Part shown: positions 1 to 10,927 of the stretch, in pieces | How the letters are laid out: every line of letters begins with the position of its first letter | How positions within the stretch are numbered: position 1 is the stretch's first letter | Assembly (NCBI RefSeq): GCF_020085105.1 | Contig: NC_058043.1 | Coordinates: forward strand, 19,520,667-19,584,666 | Reading direction: 5' to 3' | From: Siniperca chuatsi | Lineage: Eukaryota; Chordata; Actinopteri; Centrarchiformes; Sinipercidae | Length of the DNA: 64,000 nucleotides | Made by a program: the position numbers and the translations under genes | Notes under the pieces: generated by a model | What the model was told of the DNA's origin: nothing | Databases searched by the model: none | What the model saw: the letters and a program-made list of their open reading frames with translations, nothing else

Positions 1-40
1 AGTAGCTACAGTGGTGCTTGTACTGAGCACCGGGCTGCTC
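1..40 (-). CDS. Truncated second exon of the unidentified minus-strand gene
   Basis: The minus strand shows a polypyrimidine tract and TTCTAG followed by an open frame EQPGAQYKHHCSY in the phase left by the exon at 8306-8350. The exon is cut by the window edge. Only 13 codons are visible, so no domain can be named. Confidence 0.4.
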
Positions 41-3000
41 CTAGAAGTGGGAAAAATAAAATAAAACTGGCTTTGTCATCTTAAATAAGAGTAAATCAGA
101 GATGACACATATTCAGCCTGTCTGGTTAAAATACTTTTGTGTATAGTTAGTTGACACCAAACGTATCGTCTTTCTTTCGCTGTCTCTCTTTTCATCATTA
201 AAGGATAGGTCTGGTAATATTCTATATTTTTAATATCTTATTGTCAACAAATCCCATGAAAAGACTAAAACCTACAATGAATTGATTCTACTAACAAGTA
301 TTGTCTATGTAGCCAAAGCCTGATATAATATATTCCTTTGTTTTTCAAAAACATCACTGGGTGACATGTTCCTTCATTAGGATGAACTAATGACTCAATC
401 CCAAAACTAGAGGAACCAAATGTTTTAGGAAATTAATTAGCCTTTTTTGAAAAAGAAAGTATATATCTGTGACCCATTTTTTTAGATTTACATCTTCAGT
501 TGGAACAAATGGGCTTGGGGATACGTGGCACAGACAGGATAGGAAAGTCGGAAAACACTGAAAGACGGACAAACACACAGGTTTTGGTTGTTTTTTAGGT
601 TTGAGTTAATGCAAGCTTTACTGCAGGAGACATAACTATGACAGATATCACTTATATGTATCAGTAAAATTGTGGACATGTACAATGAGAACCATATAAG
701 CTTAAACAAGGATGTCCAAGGAAACATCTCTTAAAATATATACAGCCCTAAAGTAAAGATTTCTATTTAACTATATAAGAAATAGCCACATTAATGTATT
801 TATTACAGCCAGCAGAGCATGTAGAAAAGATATCAACTATGACAAACTTTTAAAATTGTACAGACTGAAGTGTAGCACCACAACGTCCGAGTAATTTTTA
901 CAGACCTTGGTCTTATATGTTGGGTAGATTTTCAAAAATTTTCAGAAGTACACAATGTTTTATGTTCAAGAGGTCAGTGGATATAGTGAACCAAAACAGG
1001 AAAGTTGTCGGCCGGACAGCCAAACAATGAGCTGAAACTCAAGCTCCGTAAATTCTAGGGGAGCTGCAGATTCAGGTGATAATTCTCTGCAGGTTCATCA
1101 CTACGAGCAACACCTTTCACATTGACACATTGTCTCCACATTCTCATTTGATTTTTATTCTAAAAATCAATATTAGCTGCTTTAAAGAAAATCCCAATCC
1201 TGTGCATACACACATCCACTGGCTGAATCCACTGGCCCTCGCATAACCTCGATTCTCACACACACACACACAGACACAAACACAGTGTTATCAGTCAGTG
1301 CAGCTGTGGCTGGTGAATTAGAGCTTCTATGCAGTGTGTGGGTTTGGGCTCAGGCTAGAGGCAGTCGGCTCCATTAGAACTGGAGCTTCACCAAACATAT
1401 AGACACACAACTAGAGAGAATGGATGAGAGAGAGAGAGACTATAAAAGCTCTTTGTCCCAGAAAGGACGGTAGACCATCAGATCATCAATTAGTTTGGGT
1501 CCATTTGGTGCACGCGCGCACACACACAGACAAAGGAGGAAAATCATTCTCCTGAGGCTCATTCAATAACTACAACTACAGAGTGGGTGAAACTGTGTTT
1601 CAGAGAACAACATGAAAGAAAAAGAAAATCTTCTTTTAGGTCATATTTTGTGGGCAAGATCCGATTACACTACTGTATATCCATGCCATGATTATGATGT
1701 TCCTTCTCCTGAGTCCATGCTCTTCATAACACAATATGACTCACAGCCCATAGTCACAGTTCACTAAGAGCACCTTCTTAAAGGCAAATTCATGCAGGTA
1801 TGAGTGTTTTTCAAAGGTTAATGGTTCCCTGTCATTCATAACTCACCTCCCTTGTGTCACATTAAGTGCATCAGCTAATTAAAAGCTCACATGGCACTTA
1901 AAGTTTTGCTTGCTCTCTCTCTGTGGGTGAGCACAGCTGTGACCCTCAAAGCATGCACGTGTGCGTGATTTTCCACTGACATGGCAAATAATTGTGTGTT
2001 TCTGCCTGTTTCTATCTCCTGGCAACCATCCCCTTTTCTTCACACTTGTCCTCTAGCTTCGTATCAGTCACAGTGCTCGGGAGGGTTTATGACTCAAAAA
2101 TAATTTTTCACGCTGATTACTGCCACTGCGCCATAAAAGCGGCCCACAGCTAGCCCCAAAATGGCTGCCTGTCCTTGAGTTTCTGTCTTTTACAAGCATT
2201 TCAGTGGCACTCACCCATGGGAAACACACACTGCAGCTGCCTGTAATGAAGGTTATTAAAGGATAGTTTCACAATTTTTCAAGTCTGTCTTAAAACAATA
2301 GTCAGGTGCCCATATGAGCATTGAAACTGTTTTTTGCTTGCTGGACTAATTCGTCCTGTTCGTATTCGTCATTAAAAGGTCACTTTCTAATGTTCTTTCA
2401 ATGTGATGGGGGACAAAATCCACAGTACTCATTTTGTACAAAAATGTTTATATGGGCAACTATTAATTTAACTTGAAAATGTGTGCCCTTATCCTTGAAA
2501 TGTATTGTCTATAATGATACATTCTCCCTTTTTTTAGTTATTGATGATAAACTCATCTAATACAAACTAATCCTCCTATGCAATGCATTTGTTTATTTTT
2601 TGGCCCACCTCACATGATGAAGACTTTAGGCACCCTAAACCTCAGCATGTAAAAAAGAGAGAGATGCTATCACTCGTCTATGTGTGATAACTAAACAAAT
2701 ACAAGATGTATCTTCTCACAGGGCAGATTGTCCCAGAAAGATGTTAGATTCCCAGAGCAGAATAGAACAGCGCAATCCCACACAGTGTCCTACTTATGAT
2801 GCTGATATACCTCCCATTGATGCAGAAAGTGACTGTAGACATGAACACACAAAGGTTCATACGTTGATTTTGATATGTAAACTGTAAGTTAATATTACCT
2901 GACAATCTACAATAGCATATAAAGTAGAGAAATCATCATACATTCTCAAAATTCTAAATTTCTCTTTCTTCATGTGCTGAGTTCATGACTTTGCTACCCA

Positions 3001-6000
3001 AAAAACAAGTTTTTTTGGCAACAACAAGGCAAAATCAGTAGGTACTGTCAAAGCGCATTACAGTGAAACACATTGAACTGGTCATTGCCCTGAACAAATA
3101 GAGCAGCAGTGATTTGCATCCTAGTCTCCTGACTGAGAGGGGCAATCAATGTGCTGTTCCAAAATGGGGACTGTGAGTGGAGCCAACTTCAGAGGAACGA
3201 GGCCCGTGGTATCTATGAAGAGGCTTGAAACACAGAGAAATATGTGACATGACACATCACAGACACTGGCTAGTTTCTCAGAAGAAAGACGCAGAAATGA
3301 TACTTGTGTGAGTGCATATCATTGTTATAAGAGATTTTCACTCTGTATGAATAAAATAACTACATCCGCAGTGAGGAGAACAACACTGCCAGACAGTGAA
3401 TGATAGATTCATAAAAGTGCATCCATGATTCAGCAGCACAGCGTGGGCTTTCGAGTCTGTCTCCACTGACTCAACTGACCGTTACAATGACCTGTTTCCC
3501 TCTAACAAAACACTTGTTGAAGATTTCTCTTGTGACAACTTCCACTACTCCTCTTGATTGTTTCTCTGCAGTCTCCTATTTTTATCTGTCCATGCCAGCA
3601 CCACCTCCCCTCCTCTTTCAAAGCTGACCGCTCTCTCCTCTCCTAGCAGAAGCACCCTGAACTGACAGCAGGGACACAGATCCTGACTCAGACAACTGGG
3701 CCTGTCACTTCCAGACTAGGCTTTGTGTCTGAGAGCCAGGGCGCCACAGCCGCAGGCTAGCGCTGACCCTTCATAGCATCGCACCATTGCTTGTCTGCTG
3801 TAGAGACACATGTGACAGTGCTTCAGTCAGAGGAGGGGTTAACATGAATGGTTGAAAGGAAGAGGTAATGGTGAAAAAGTGAGACAGGAAGGAGGAGAGC
3901 TGGAGGAGATAGGATGAGAGGGGCGGCTGTTTTGACTGCTTCAGCCCACGGGTAGCATGAGTCATACACACCTTTTTCAATGCCACACGCACAATTCTGC
4001 CTCTCCACAGCCCTCGCTCTCTAATTGTTTTCTTTCCAGAAAGATTACTGCAGCTGTAGTTGGTTTTGTGGGTTAAAGATGGTAACATACAGCATAATTA
4101 AAACTGCAGATTTTGGAGTTTCACCTCCAAATGAATGAATGAAGGGACTAAATTCTTAAATTTGTGTGTCTGGATGATTCTCAGTTATCTGGTCATATCA
4201 TTTCTAAAAGTACTAATGTGAAAGGCAGCTGGGCCTGCTGTTTGAAGACTTTATTTCTACTCATATTAGTTCTACTGCCCTTTGGGGAGTTTAAACCGCT
4301 GTGGATCTTTCACTCTAATGTGTGTGCTTTCAAACTAAATGAATCTCATTAAATGTTGGCTTTGGGCATGCCGTATAACTGTAATAGTTAAAATTCAAAC
4401 ATGATGTGGAATCTTGAGAAACTTTTCACAGATGGAGAACTCAAGATTGATTCGATTAGATGGACTTTTCCTTCTGAGATTTGTATAAAACTGCAGTGTT
4501 GCTCTATAAAATACACATTCGCTCGTCAGGTAGGCGACTATGGATCACTCTCACTAAATGGACTCTGATTAAAATTAAAGCTTGGGTGGGATGCCAAATA
4601 GCTACTGTAAAAGGAATGAAAAAGGGAACTGTGACAATCTTGTGGGGACTTACAGCTGAGACAAATCTATGATGAGGAGTGCCATAAATTATTACAAAAC
4701 TGGAACTAGAATCACAGTTTTACCGTATCAGGGCAGGTAGTGACACCATCAAAAGCTGTGGTATTTCGATGCTGTCTCTCGGATGTACAATAAAAAAAAG
4801 ATTTAAAAACTTACTGATCGCATTAGTGAAAACATGTAATGACCCTCATATCTAATTATCTGCCAACTACATATAGATGGCTCTTCACACTTTTGTACAG
4901 TTTTGTATGTGATTGCACTTTAGTATGGTATGTGACTGTGTCTCTCTTTTATGAGGGCTTATTGATTTCCCAAGCATCTCTGTATAGTTGTAAATATGCA
5001 GAGAACCAGTGGTGTAACTGCAGAAGTAGGTCTTCTATCAATACAGTGATTCTCTGTGGTGTAGGTATACGCGATGCATCAATGGCACTGAAAAGTTCTC
5101 AATACTCAGTGAAGAAGGGGCTGTTCTGCATGTAACTGTGTGCCTGCACTACAGAGAATTCATAGTCAGATAATGAAATTGTGAGGGGCCTCAGTGATTA
5201 AACAGTCAATAGGAGTAATCAGTGAACAGTATCAAACATTTAAAGAATAATTACATCCAGACATAATATTGACTGTCGCCTTGGCAGTTAAGAAGCAGCA
5301 GTATGGCATTAGCTGTATTTGCATACACATTACGTCTCTTGGGGTTTGCTTTATATACACAGATTTGCTACTCTTTGACAGCACTTACGTATGTAAGACG
5401 TTGTTTACTAAATTGGTAATACTAATAATTCATTAATAAAATATATCCCAGTCTGTTCTCCAGTAACTCATCATTATCTACATTATCTTATCTTATATGG
5501 ACCTTGATTCTGTTATATTCAGGAACTTCTTATTAATGATTAATTCATTATCAGGTCATTCCTTAGCAAGTTCCTACTTACAATTTTGTGTACCGTATTG
5601 TAAAGTGTTCCCACTTATTTATTTACTAGTGAAGGATTGCTGTGTTTTCATTCACCTACACTGTGATCACACACCTGTGCCTTGGAAATGCTCTATAGGG
5701 GGCTAATAGAAAACACGGTAATAAATGTTGGCTACTAAGCTCAAAACTGATATCAAATATTCTCTGTGTGATAATAATTTCTCTATATAATATTATTTAT
5801 GTGCTTGCAAAAAAATCTTTTTCTGTGTTCAAAATGTCCCATTGCACACTCGGGAATGAGGCACACATATAACGCCATGTACTTCAGTTGAATAAGTCTT
5901 TTTGTGCAGTTTTTATAACTGTAGTTCTTTACAAATACATTTAAAAATACACAACAAATACACAAATTTAAATATTCTACTTTTACCTCCCTACATTTAC

Positions 6001-8350
6001 AGTAACTTTGCAGAGAGAAAAAAAGCAAAACATATGATAAACCCAAAAATGTGATGTATTACTATAAAATGATGTATATTTACTATAAAATGTATTACTA
6101 TAGATGAAACTACTCAACAGTATATAATCTAATAGAGCTGAAGCAATTATTTCAGTAATCAGTAATTATTTTGATAATCGATTACTCGTTAAAGTAATTT
6201 TTTCCTAGCACAAATGGCAAACATTCTCAGCTTCACAATTGTGAGGATTTTCATCTTTTCTGTGTTTTATTTGGACTGTTGGTCAAACAAAATAATGGGT
6301 TTGAAGACACCACCTTGAGCTTTAGGAGTTTGTGATGGGCTTTTTTCAGTATTTTCTGACATTTTCTAGAGCAAATGATTAACTGAGAGAATAATCTTCA
6401 GATTAATCGAAATTGAAAATAAATACCCTAATATTGTATATGTAGTTATTACTTAAGATTAGGGTCACTTGTATCACCTACAACATTAATGCTTGAAAGT
6501 GCTGTTTACAAATTAACACATCAATCATTTAAGTACAATTTTGAACGAAGAACTTTTACTTGTAGGCTGACTGAGTATTTTAACATCTTAATATCGCTGT
6601 TTTTACCCAAGCAAATGATCTGAATACCTTTCCCACTACTTTAGTAAACATTTCAACAGGTTTCAGGTGGGGGATATGGCAAAGATCCTTGCTTTTCTAG
6701 AGCAAATGATTAACTGAGAGAATAATCTTCAGATTAATCGAAATTGAAAATAAATACCCTAATATTGTATATGTAGTTATTACTTAAGATTAGGGTCACT
6801 TGTATCACCTACAACATTAATGCTTGAAAGTGCTGTTTACAAATTAACACATTAATCATTTAAGTACAATTTTGAACGCAGAACTTTTACTTGTAGGCTG
6901 ACTGAGTATTTTAACATCTTAATATCGCTGTTTTTACCCAAGCAAATGATCTGAATACCTTTCCCACTACTTTAGTAAACATTTCAACAGGTTTCAGGTG
7001 GGGGATATGGCAAAGATCCTGGTCCATGCTGACCGACCAGACCACCACAACAACGGTGGAGAGACAAACTTACAGGTTTTCTGTAGTGACAGTGAACTGG
7101 AATAGCCCTAAAGTTTGAAGAGTGAGGCTCACAGGCAATTTCCCCTCCCTGTCTGAAAGCTGTCTAATCATATCAGAGACTTCCCAGCTCACCTCTGGTC
7201 CTTCTCCAGCTGTCTCCTGCCCTCAGACAGGATGTTATTATAAATTACCATGATGACATGACTCTGTTGCTGTAGGCTACATTAAGTCCTTTAAGCTGTG
7301 ATACTGCATGCCATGGTAGCTATAATCACACTATACAAACATTACTGCATGCCAGTTTGAATGGTCTATTTATCCTTACTAGTTCCTCTTTTACCTCTGT
7401 CTCATCAGCCGACCGAGGATCTCATAATGGATCACACATCAACTGGACATTAAGGATTCTGCCATTTCCACCTTCAAACCTCATTTAACCACAGGGCTGT
7501 CCTCCCCCTGCCGCCAGGGTTGGCTAATGACGATCACATATGGAAGTAGACACTCAGCAGTGTATGGTGCACGTTGTAAGGATGGCGTCAAGGTCATTTG
7601 AGGGTAACTGAGAAAATAACACGCCGTCTAAGAAAAGAGCAATCTGAAAATCCAGCAAACTGCCCCATTCCTGTTATTCCTCACACACATGCGACTTCAG
7701 GGCGAGCATTTGGCATTTTAATGAGAGCTGCGTTTCAAATGTATCGATATCTAATCAATAATCTGCTGCAATATCACATTAATGTGGCCATGACTTTTCC
7801 ACAACACATTTATGTGTGCTCGAGGAACAGTCGAAATAACTCAGATTTCCCAGTGCATTGTAATGTGATACGCTCTCCCGAATTACTGCACGTGTTAGCA
7901 CCTCAGAATAACAATATCAACAACATCCTCCGCATACAGCATCATTCCGCAGAGTGAGAAACCTGACACAACTTAGCAACCTGGGATAACATTTATTCAG
8001 TTGGCTTCAACATAAAATGTTCAAAAAAAAAAAAAATTAAAAATCCCGGGTAAATTTAAAACATCGCAGCAAGATATGACATGCATGGGGGAATGCAACG
8101 CCAACAAAGAGAACAGGTGTGATAATTTCTGTCATAAAATAGTTCCTAAAATATCACACCAGTCCATCATTCCAGCAGTAAGTTAAACATTTCTGTTAGA
8201 GCAGGGTTACAGTTGTTGGAGCTTGTGTACAGCCTGGTCTGGTCTGTGCCAACCCGTAGTGTCAAAGCAACGCGCCATGCATTAGACATTTAAAGGGCAC
8301 TTTACCTGGTAGCTCAGTATACTCTCGGGGTCGTTGACGGGCATGCTCAT
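1..8350 (-). CDS. 5' part of an unidentified minus-strand gene (coding exon 1, long intron, start of exon 2)
   Basis: On the minus strand a good ATG at 8350 opens a 15-codon exon, MSMPVNDPESILSYQ, which ends at 8306 with the donor GTAAAG. The next acceptor I can support is TTCTAG just above position 40, after a pyrimidine-rich tract. It continues in phase 0 as EQPGAQYKHHCSY and runs off the window at 1. No in-frame ATG lies upstream of the chosen start; a second ATG follows two codons later. A GC-rich promoter-like region lies immediately upstream. I do not recognise the protein family. The gene is divergent from ttll3, whose promoter is about 1.8 kb away. Additional small exons inside the intron cannot be excluded. 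Confidence 0.45.
2262..2490. repeat. Teleost interspersed repeat (MITE-like, TTAAAGGATAGTTTCAC end)
   Basis: The stretch begins TTAAAGGATAGTTTCACA and continues with AAGTCTGTCTTAAAACAATA and GATGGGGGACAAAATCCACA. I recognise these segments from a dispersed non-autonomous repeat that is common in perciform genomes. The far boundary is approximate. Confidence 0.55.
6134..6420. repeat. AT-rich teleost interspersed repeat (CGATTA-rich family)
   Basis: The sequence has the signature of a dispersed teleost repeat: a 5' part with TTTTGATAATCGATTA, a middle with TTTTCTGACATTTTCTAGA, and a tail rich in GATTAATCGAAA. Related copies in the window are at about 31350, 41255 and 46435. Its 3' part lies in the first copy of the 331-bp tandem duplication. 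Confidence 0.55.
6362..7020. repeat. 331-bp tandem duplication, two copies nearly identical
   Basis: The unit starting TTTTCTAGAGCAAATGATTA at 6362 recurs at 6693. The two copies stay in register to GGCAAAGATCCT, which ends at 6689 and 7020, giving a period of 331 bp. I see only about two substitutions between copies (ACATCAATC versus ACATTAATC, and AACGAAGAAC versus AACGCAGAAC). This is either a recent tandem duplication or an assembly artefact. Confidence 0.9.
8306..8350 (-). CDS. Coding exon 1 of the unidentified minus-strand gene
   Basis: The exon is 45 nt, exactly 15 codons, ending at phase 0 on CAG|GTAAAG. The start context is GGCC-ATG-A. Upstream in-frame codons are open for some distance but contain no ATG, so the ATG at 8350 decides the start. 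Confidence 0.5.
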
Positions 8351-8770
8351 GGCCTTTGGGTTAACCTGCTCAGTGTTCACGGGGTGTAAAGGTGAGACTT
8401 TCTCAGGGGCTGATCAGCCTCTCAGCGCTGTCTTAGGACGTTTGGAAGAAGCAGTCACGAGTTGGAAACAGCAGCTACTTCTGTTTCTGCAGACATGTTG
8501 AGTGTAAACATCTCTTCCAGATGAGGAAAACGGTGAAAATACTAATTTTGCCCCCCAGTGTTATGATGATTTTCCGGCCGCACTTCCAGCTCCCCTCCCT
8601 CCTGCCCTGGCTGTGGGATCCGGATGCAGCGAACATCACTGCAGCCTCGGCCAATCAGAGCGCAGAGGCACACTACGGGCTGCGGCGCACTGCTGCTACC
8701 CAACACAATAAAGACAAGACTATTATAGGCTTATAGAGCGACGTCACTCTATACGATGTCCAGTTGGGCA
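8351..8770 (-). promoter_or_regulatory. GC-rich promoter-like region of the unidentified gene
   Basis: The region directly upstream of the ATG at 8350 is richer in CpG than its AT-rich surroundings. It includes a CCAAT box in GGCCAATCAGAG at about 8650. It likely holds the 5' untranslated region and core promoter. The transcription start cannot be placed. Confidence 0.4.
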
Positions 8771-10139
8771 GCTTCTAGCGTTTCAGCTGCTAAGATGTGC
8801 TGGACTGTTGTGCACAGCAAATGGTTCAGCTGTTGCATTTATTTTTACTTGAATTGGCCATTTAACATACTGCACGCTGCATCCATGCAGATGTTAAAAT
8901 CAGTAGAACGACTAAAAACATACTGACAAATGACAAGATTTGTCAAACTTTATGTTTATTTATTTTCTTTGGTGGAAAGAAGACGTGGTGGAATAAGTAG
9001 CCTACTTTGATCCTTTACATAAGCAGCAATAAACCCCCCCAACTCTATTACAAGTAGGCGTGTAACTCCTCCTGAATTCAAATGTTTACTTGAATAAACG
9101 TAGAGAAATAATAGCAGCAAAATATACTTAAACTTTATATTAAATGATAATATAAACCTTTCAGAGGTTTATGTTATATTTAAGCTATTTTATATTATAC
9201 TAATGAAGCAGCCTGAGCAGGAGCAAATAGTAACTACTATCTAAAACAATGCATCAAATTTTATAACATGATGAGTTATGTATGAAAAAAAACTGTTAAG
9301 TAACTTGTGACTATAGCAAAAAAATAAATTAAATTAAAAAGTACAACATTTCCCTCTGAAATGTAGGCCAGTGGAGTAGTATATGTATAAAGTAGGAGAA
9401 ATGGAAATACAAGTACAACTACTTGTAAGTGAAGTAGTGAAGTACTTTCCCTGTGTAATTGCAGGGTTGATACAATATAGATGAAATTGCCCCTTTTACT
9501 CTATCAATTATCAAACAAGACATTACATGGCGATATAGACTCCAGTAGTAAAAAATAAATGCAAAAGTGAGCAGTGTGCACATAAGATGAAAGAGAAGAA
9601 CCTGGACAGAGTTGTAATGGAGGATCTGATTGATCCTAAAACACACACTAGAACATACTAGAAAGCCTTGGCTGCCACCTTGTGGGATAGTAAAGCATTG
9701 CGCAAAGCAGGAAATACCGTTTGTTATAATCCATGTACATCTCATAAACCTCACGGACACATGTCTGACAGAGTGACAGGCTTATTACTGAAGCGGTTTT
9801 TCTGTAACCACTGCAGATAGTCGCCTATATTCATAAGGAAGCAAAAAATATCAAACTGAGCATCAGTAAATCACATAGTGTTTTGTATCCACATTGGCCT
9901 CGTCATGAACTCTTTTGATCAAGACAAATATGAGACTGTGCACCTGCCACATTGTTAAACACTTGATAGGATTTAGCTCAGCTGGTTGACTCTCCTCAGC
10001 CAGTTGGTCCCTATGGTTTACTGAGCACTGAGTTAATACTGCAATAAAATATGTCCACACAAATGGTGGTTTAATGGTTCTTGTGCAAGGCAGTTGATTT
10101 TTCATCGACCTACATGGCGTCCTGTTTCTCCTGGGTACG
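8771..10139. other. Intergenic region between divergent genes, nothing recognised
   Basis: The DNA is AT-rich, with no exon or family repeat I can support. The segment near 9970, TTTAGCTCAGCTGGTTGA, resembles a tRNA A-box and D-arm. It lacks a matching B-box, so I treat it as a degenerate fragment at most. Confidence 0.4.
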
Positions 10140-10153
10140 GTTGTTATGGCAAC
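10140..10153 (+). promoter_or_regulatory. X-box-like RFX site 1 upstream of ttll3
   Basis: GTTGTTATGGCAAC is an imperfect palindrome close to the RFX X-box consensus, in which GTNRCC and RGYAAC half-sites are separated by 0-3 nt. It lies about 770 bp upstream of the ttll3 start codon, probably next to the transcription start. RFX factors drive many ciliary genes, which fits a tubulin glycylase. Confidence 0.55.
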
Positions 10154-10180
10154 TATAAACACAATGTGGGAGCATGCACG

Positions 10181-10194
10181 GTTGTTATGGGAAC
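10181..10194 (+). promoter_or_regulatory. X-box-like RFX site 2 upstream of ttll3
   Basis: GTTGTTATGGGAAC repeats site 1 with one change in the second half-site, 41 bp downstream in the same orientation. Paired sites make RFX control more likely than a single match would. Confidence 0.45.
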
Positions 10195-10859
10195 GTTCTG
10201 CGGGAGCATGAAGGAACCAGGAATGAGCTATGGACAGAGTGGTCGGGTCACTGGGGCGGTGACAACATTAGGTTTGTATCTTAATGTTCAACGTAAAATC
10301 TCTCCTGTGTTTTGTTTGAGATGTATTTTAGGAACAGTCTTTATGCATGTCTAATCGCTGTCATAGATGATACACAGAGAGTTGGTCCGCAAATCCACGA
10401 TCGTTCATCGTGGATGTAATCTACTGTAGATGTGTTTCCATGGTATACATGCTTTTTAAAATTTTGTTCATGAGTTTGTACTAGGCTACATGTCTGCCTG
10501 TGTGCGCGCACGCGCCTTTTTGCGCATGGGTATGTCGATGTGAACCTATGTCAGCCTCAGTCAGCTCTGGCCAGATTTAGATGCCTGCGTGGCCCAATTT
10601 ACATCCTTTCAATTCTTCAGTAGCTACAGAGACAAAGTGGGTGCCACGTTCCATACCAGAGAGACCATTACTACAATTTGTTGGTCTGACAGTGAAAAGG
10701 TTTATTTGGAAATAGGAGGAATACATTTATAGATTGTGCCTTTTTTTTACATCTATCTATCTATCATATTATCTTATGATTAATATCAATACATCTGTAT
10801 GATTTTATATCCTATAATATGATAACGTGAAATTAATGCTGTTATATTTCTGCTCACAG

Positions 10860-10927
10860 AGAACTAAACACTGTATGTTGATCAGTGAAGAGAGAACTAT
10901 ATAAAAGTACCATGCAGCAAATGCCAG
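10860..10927 (+). CDS. ttll3: ttll3 exon with start codon (5' UTR plus first 16 coding nt)
   Basis: The acceptor TGCTCACAG ends at 10859 and the donor GTAAGT starts at 10928. Coding begins at 10912 (MQQMP), leaving phase 1. An upstream ATG in the same exon opens a nine-codon reading frame that stops before the main start, a possible uORF. An upstream noncoding exon near the X-boxes is likely, but its donor is unclear. Confidence 0.7.

Larger units (their letters stand above)
41..8305 (-). other. Long presumed intron, no coding exon recognised
   Basis: I found no exon with both splice sites and recognisable protein in this 8.3-kb stretch. It holds a short CA run near 1257, a MITE-like repeat at about 2262, an AT-rich interspersed repeat at about 6134 and a 331-bp tandem duplication at 6362-7020. 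All long reading frames here look like chance. Confidence 0.4.

Noticed and set aside
6362..7020. CRISPR-like or satellite array
   Set aside because: There are only two direct copies of 331 bp with no spacers, in a vertebrate genome; a simple tandem duplication explains it.
8521..8736. 71-codon plus-strand frame in the GC-rich region
   Set aside because: It has no family similarity or splice context and lies in the presumed promoter of the minus-strand gene.
9961..10010. tRNA-like A-box (TTTAGCTCAGCTGGTTGA)
   Set aside because: No B-box or acceptor-stem pairing at tRNA distance; not a tRNA gene.
10094..10354. 86-codon plus-strand frame near the ttll3 promoter
   Set aside because: It spans the X-boxes, and continuing it into the ttll3 start exon hits a stop at once. 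It is more likely 5' UTR or promoter sequence.
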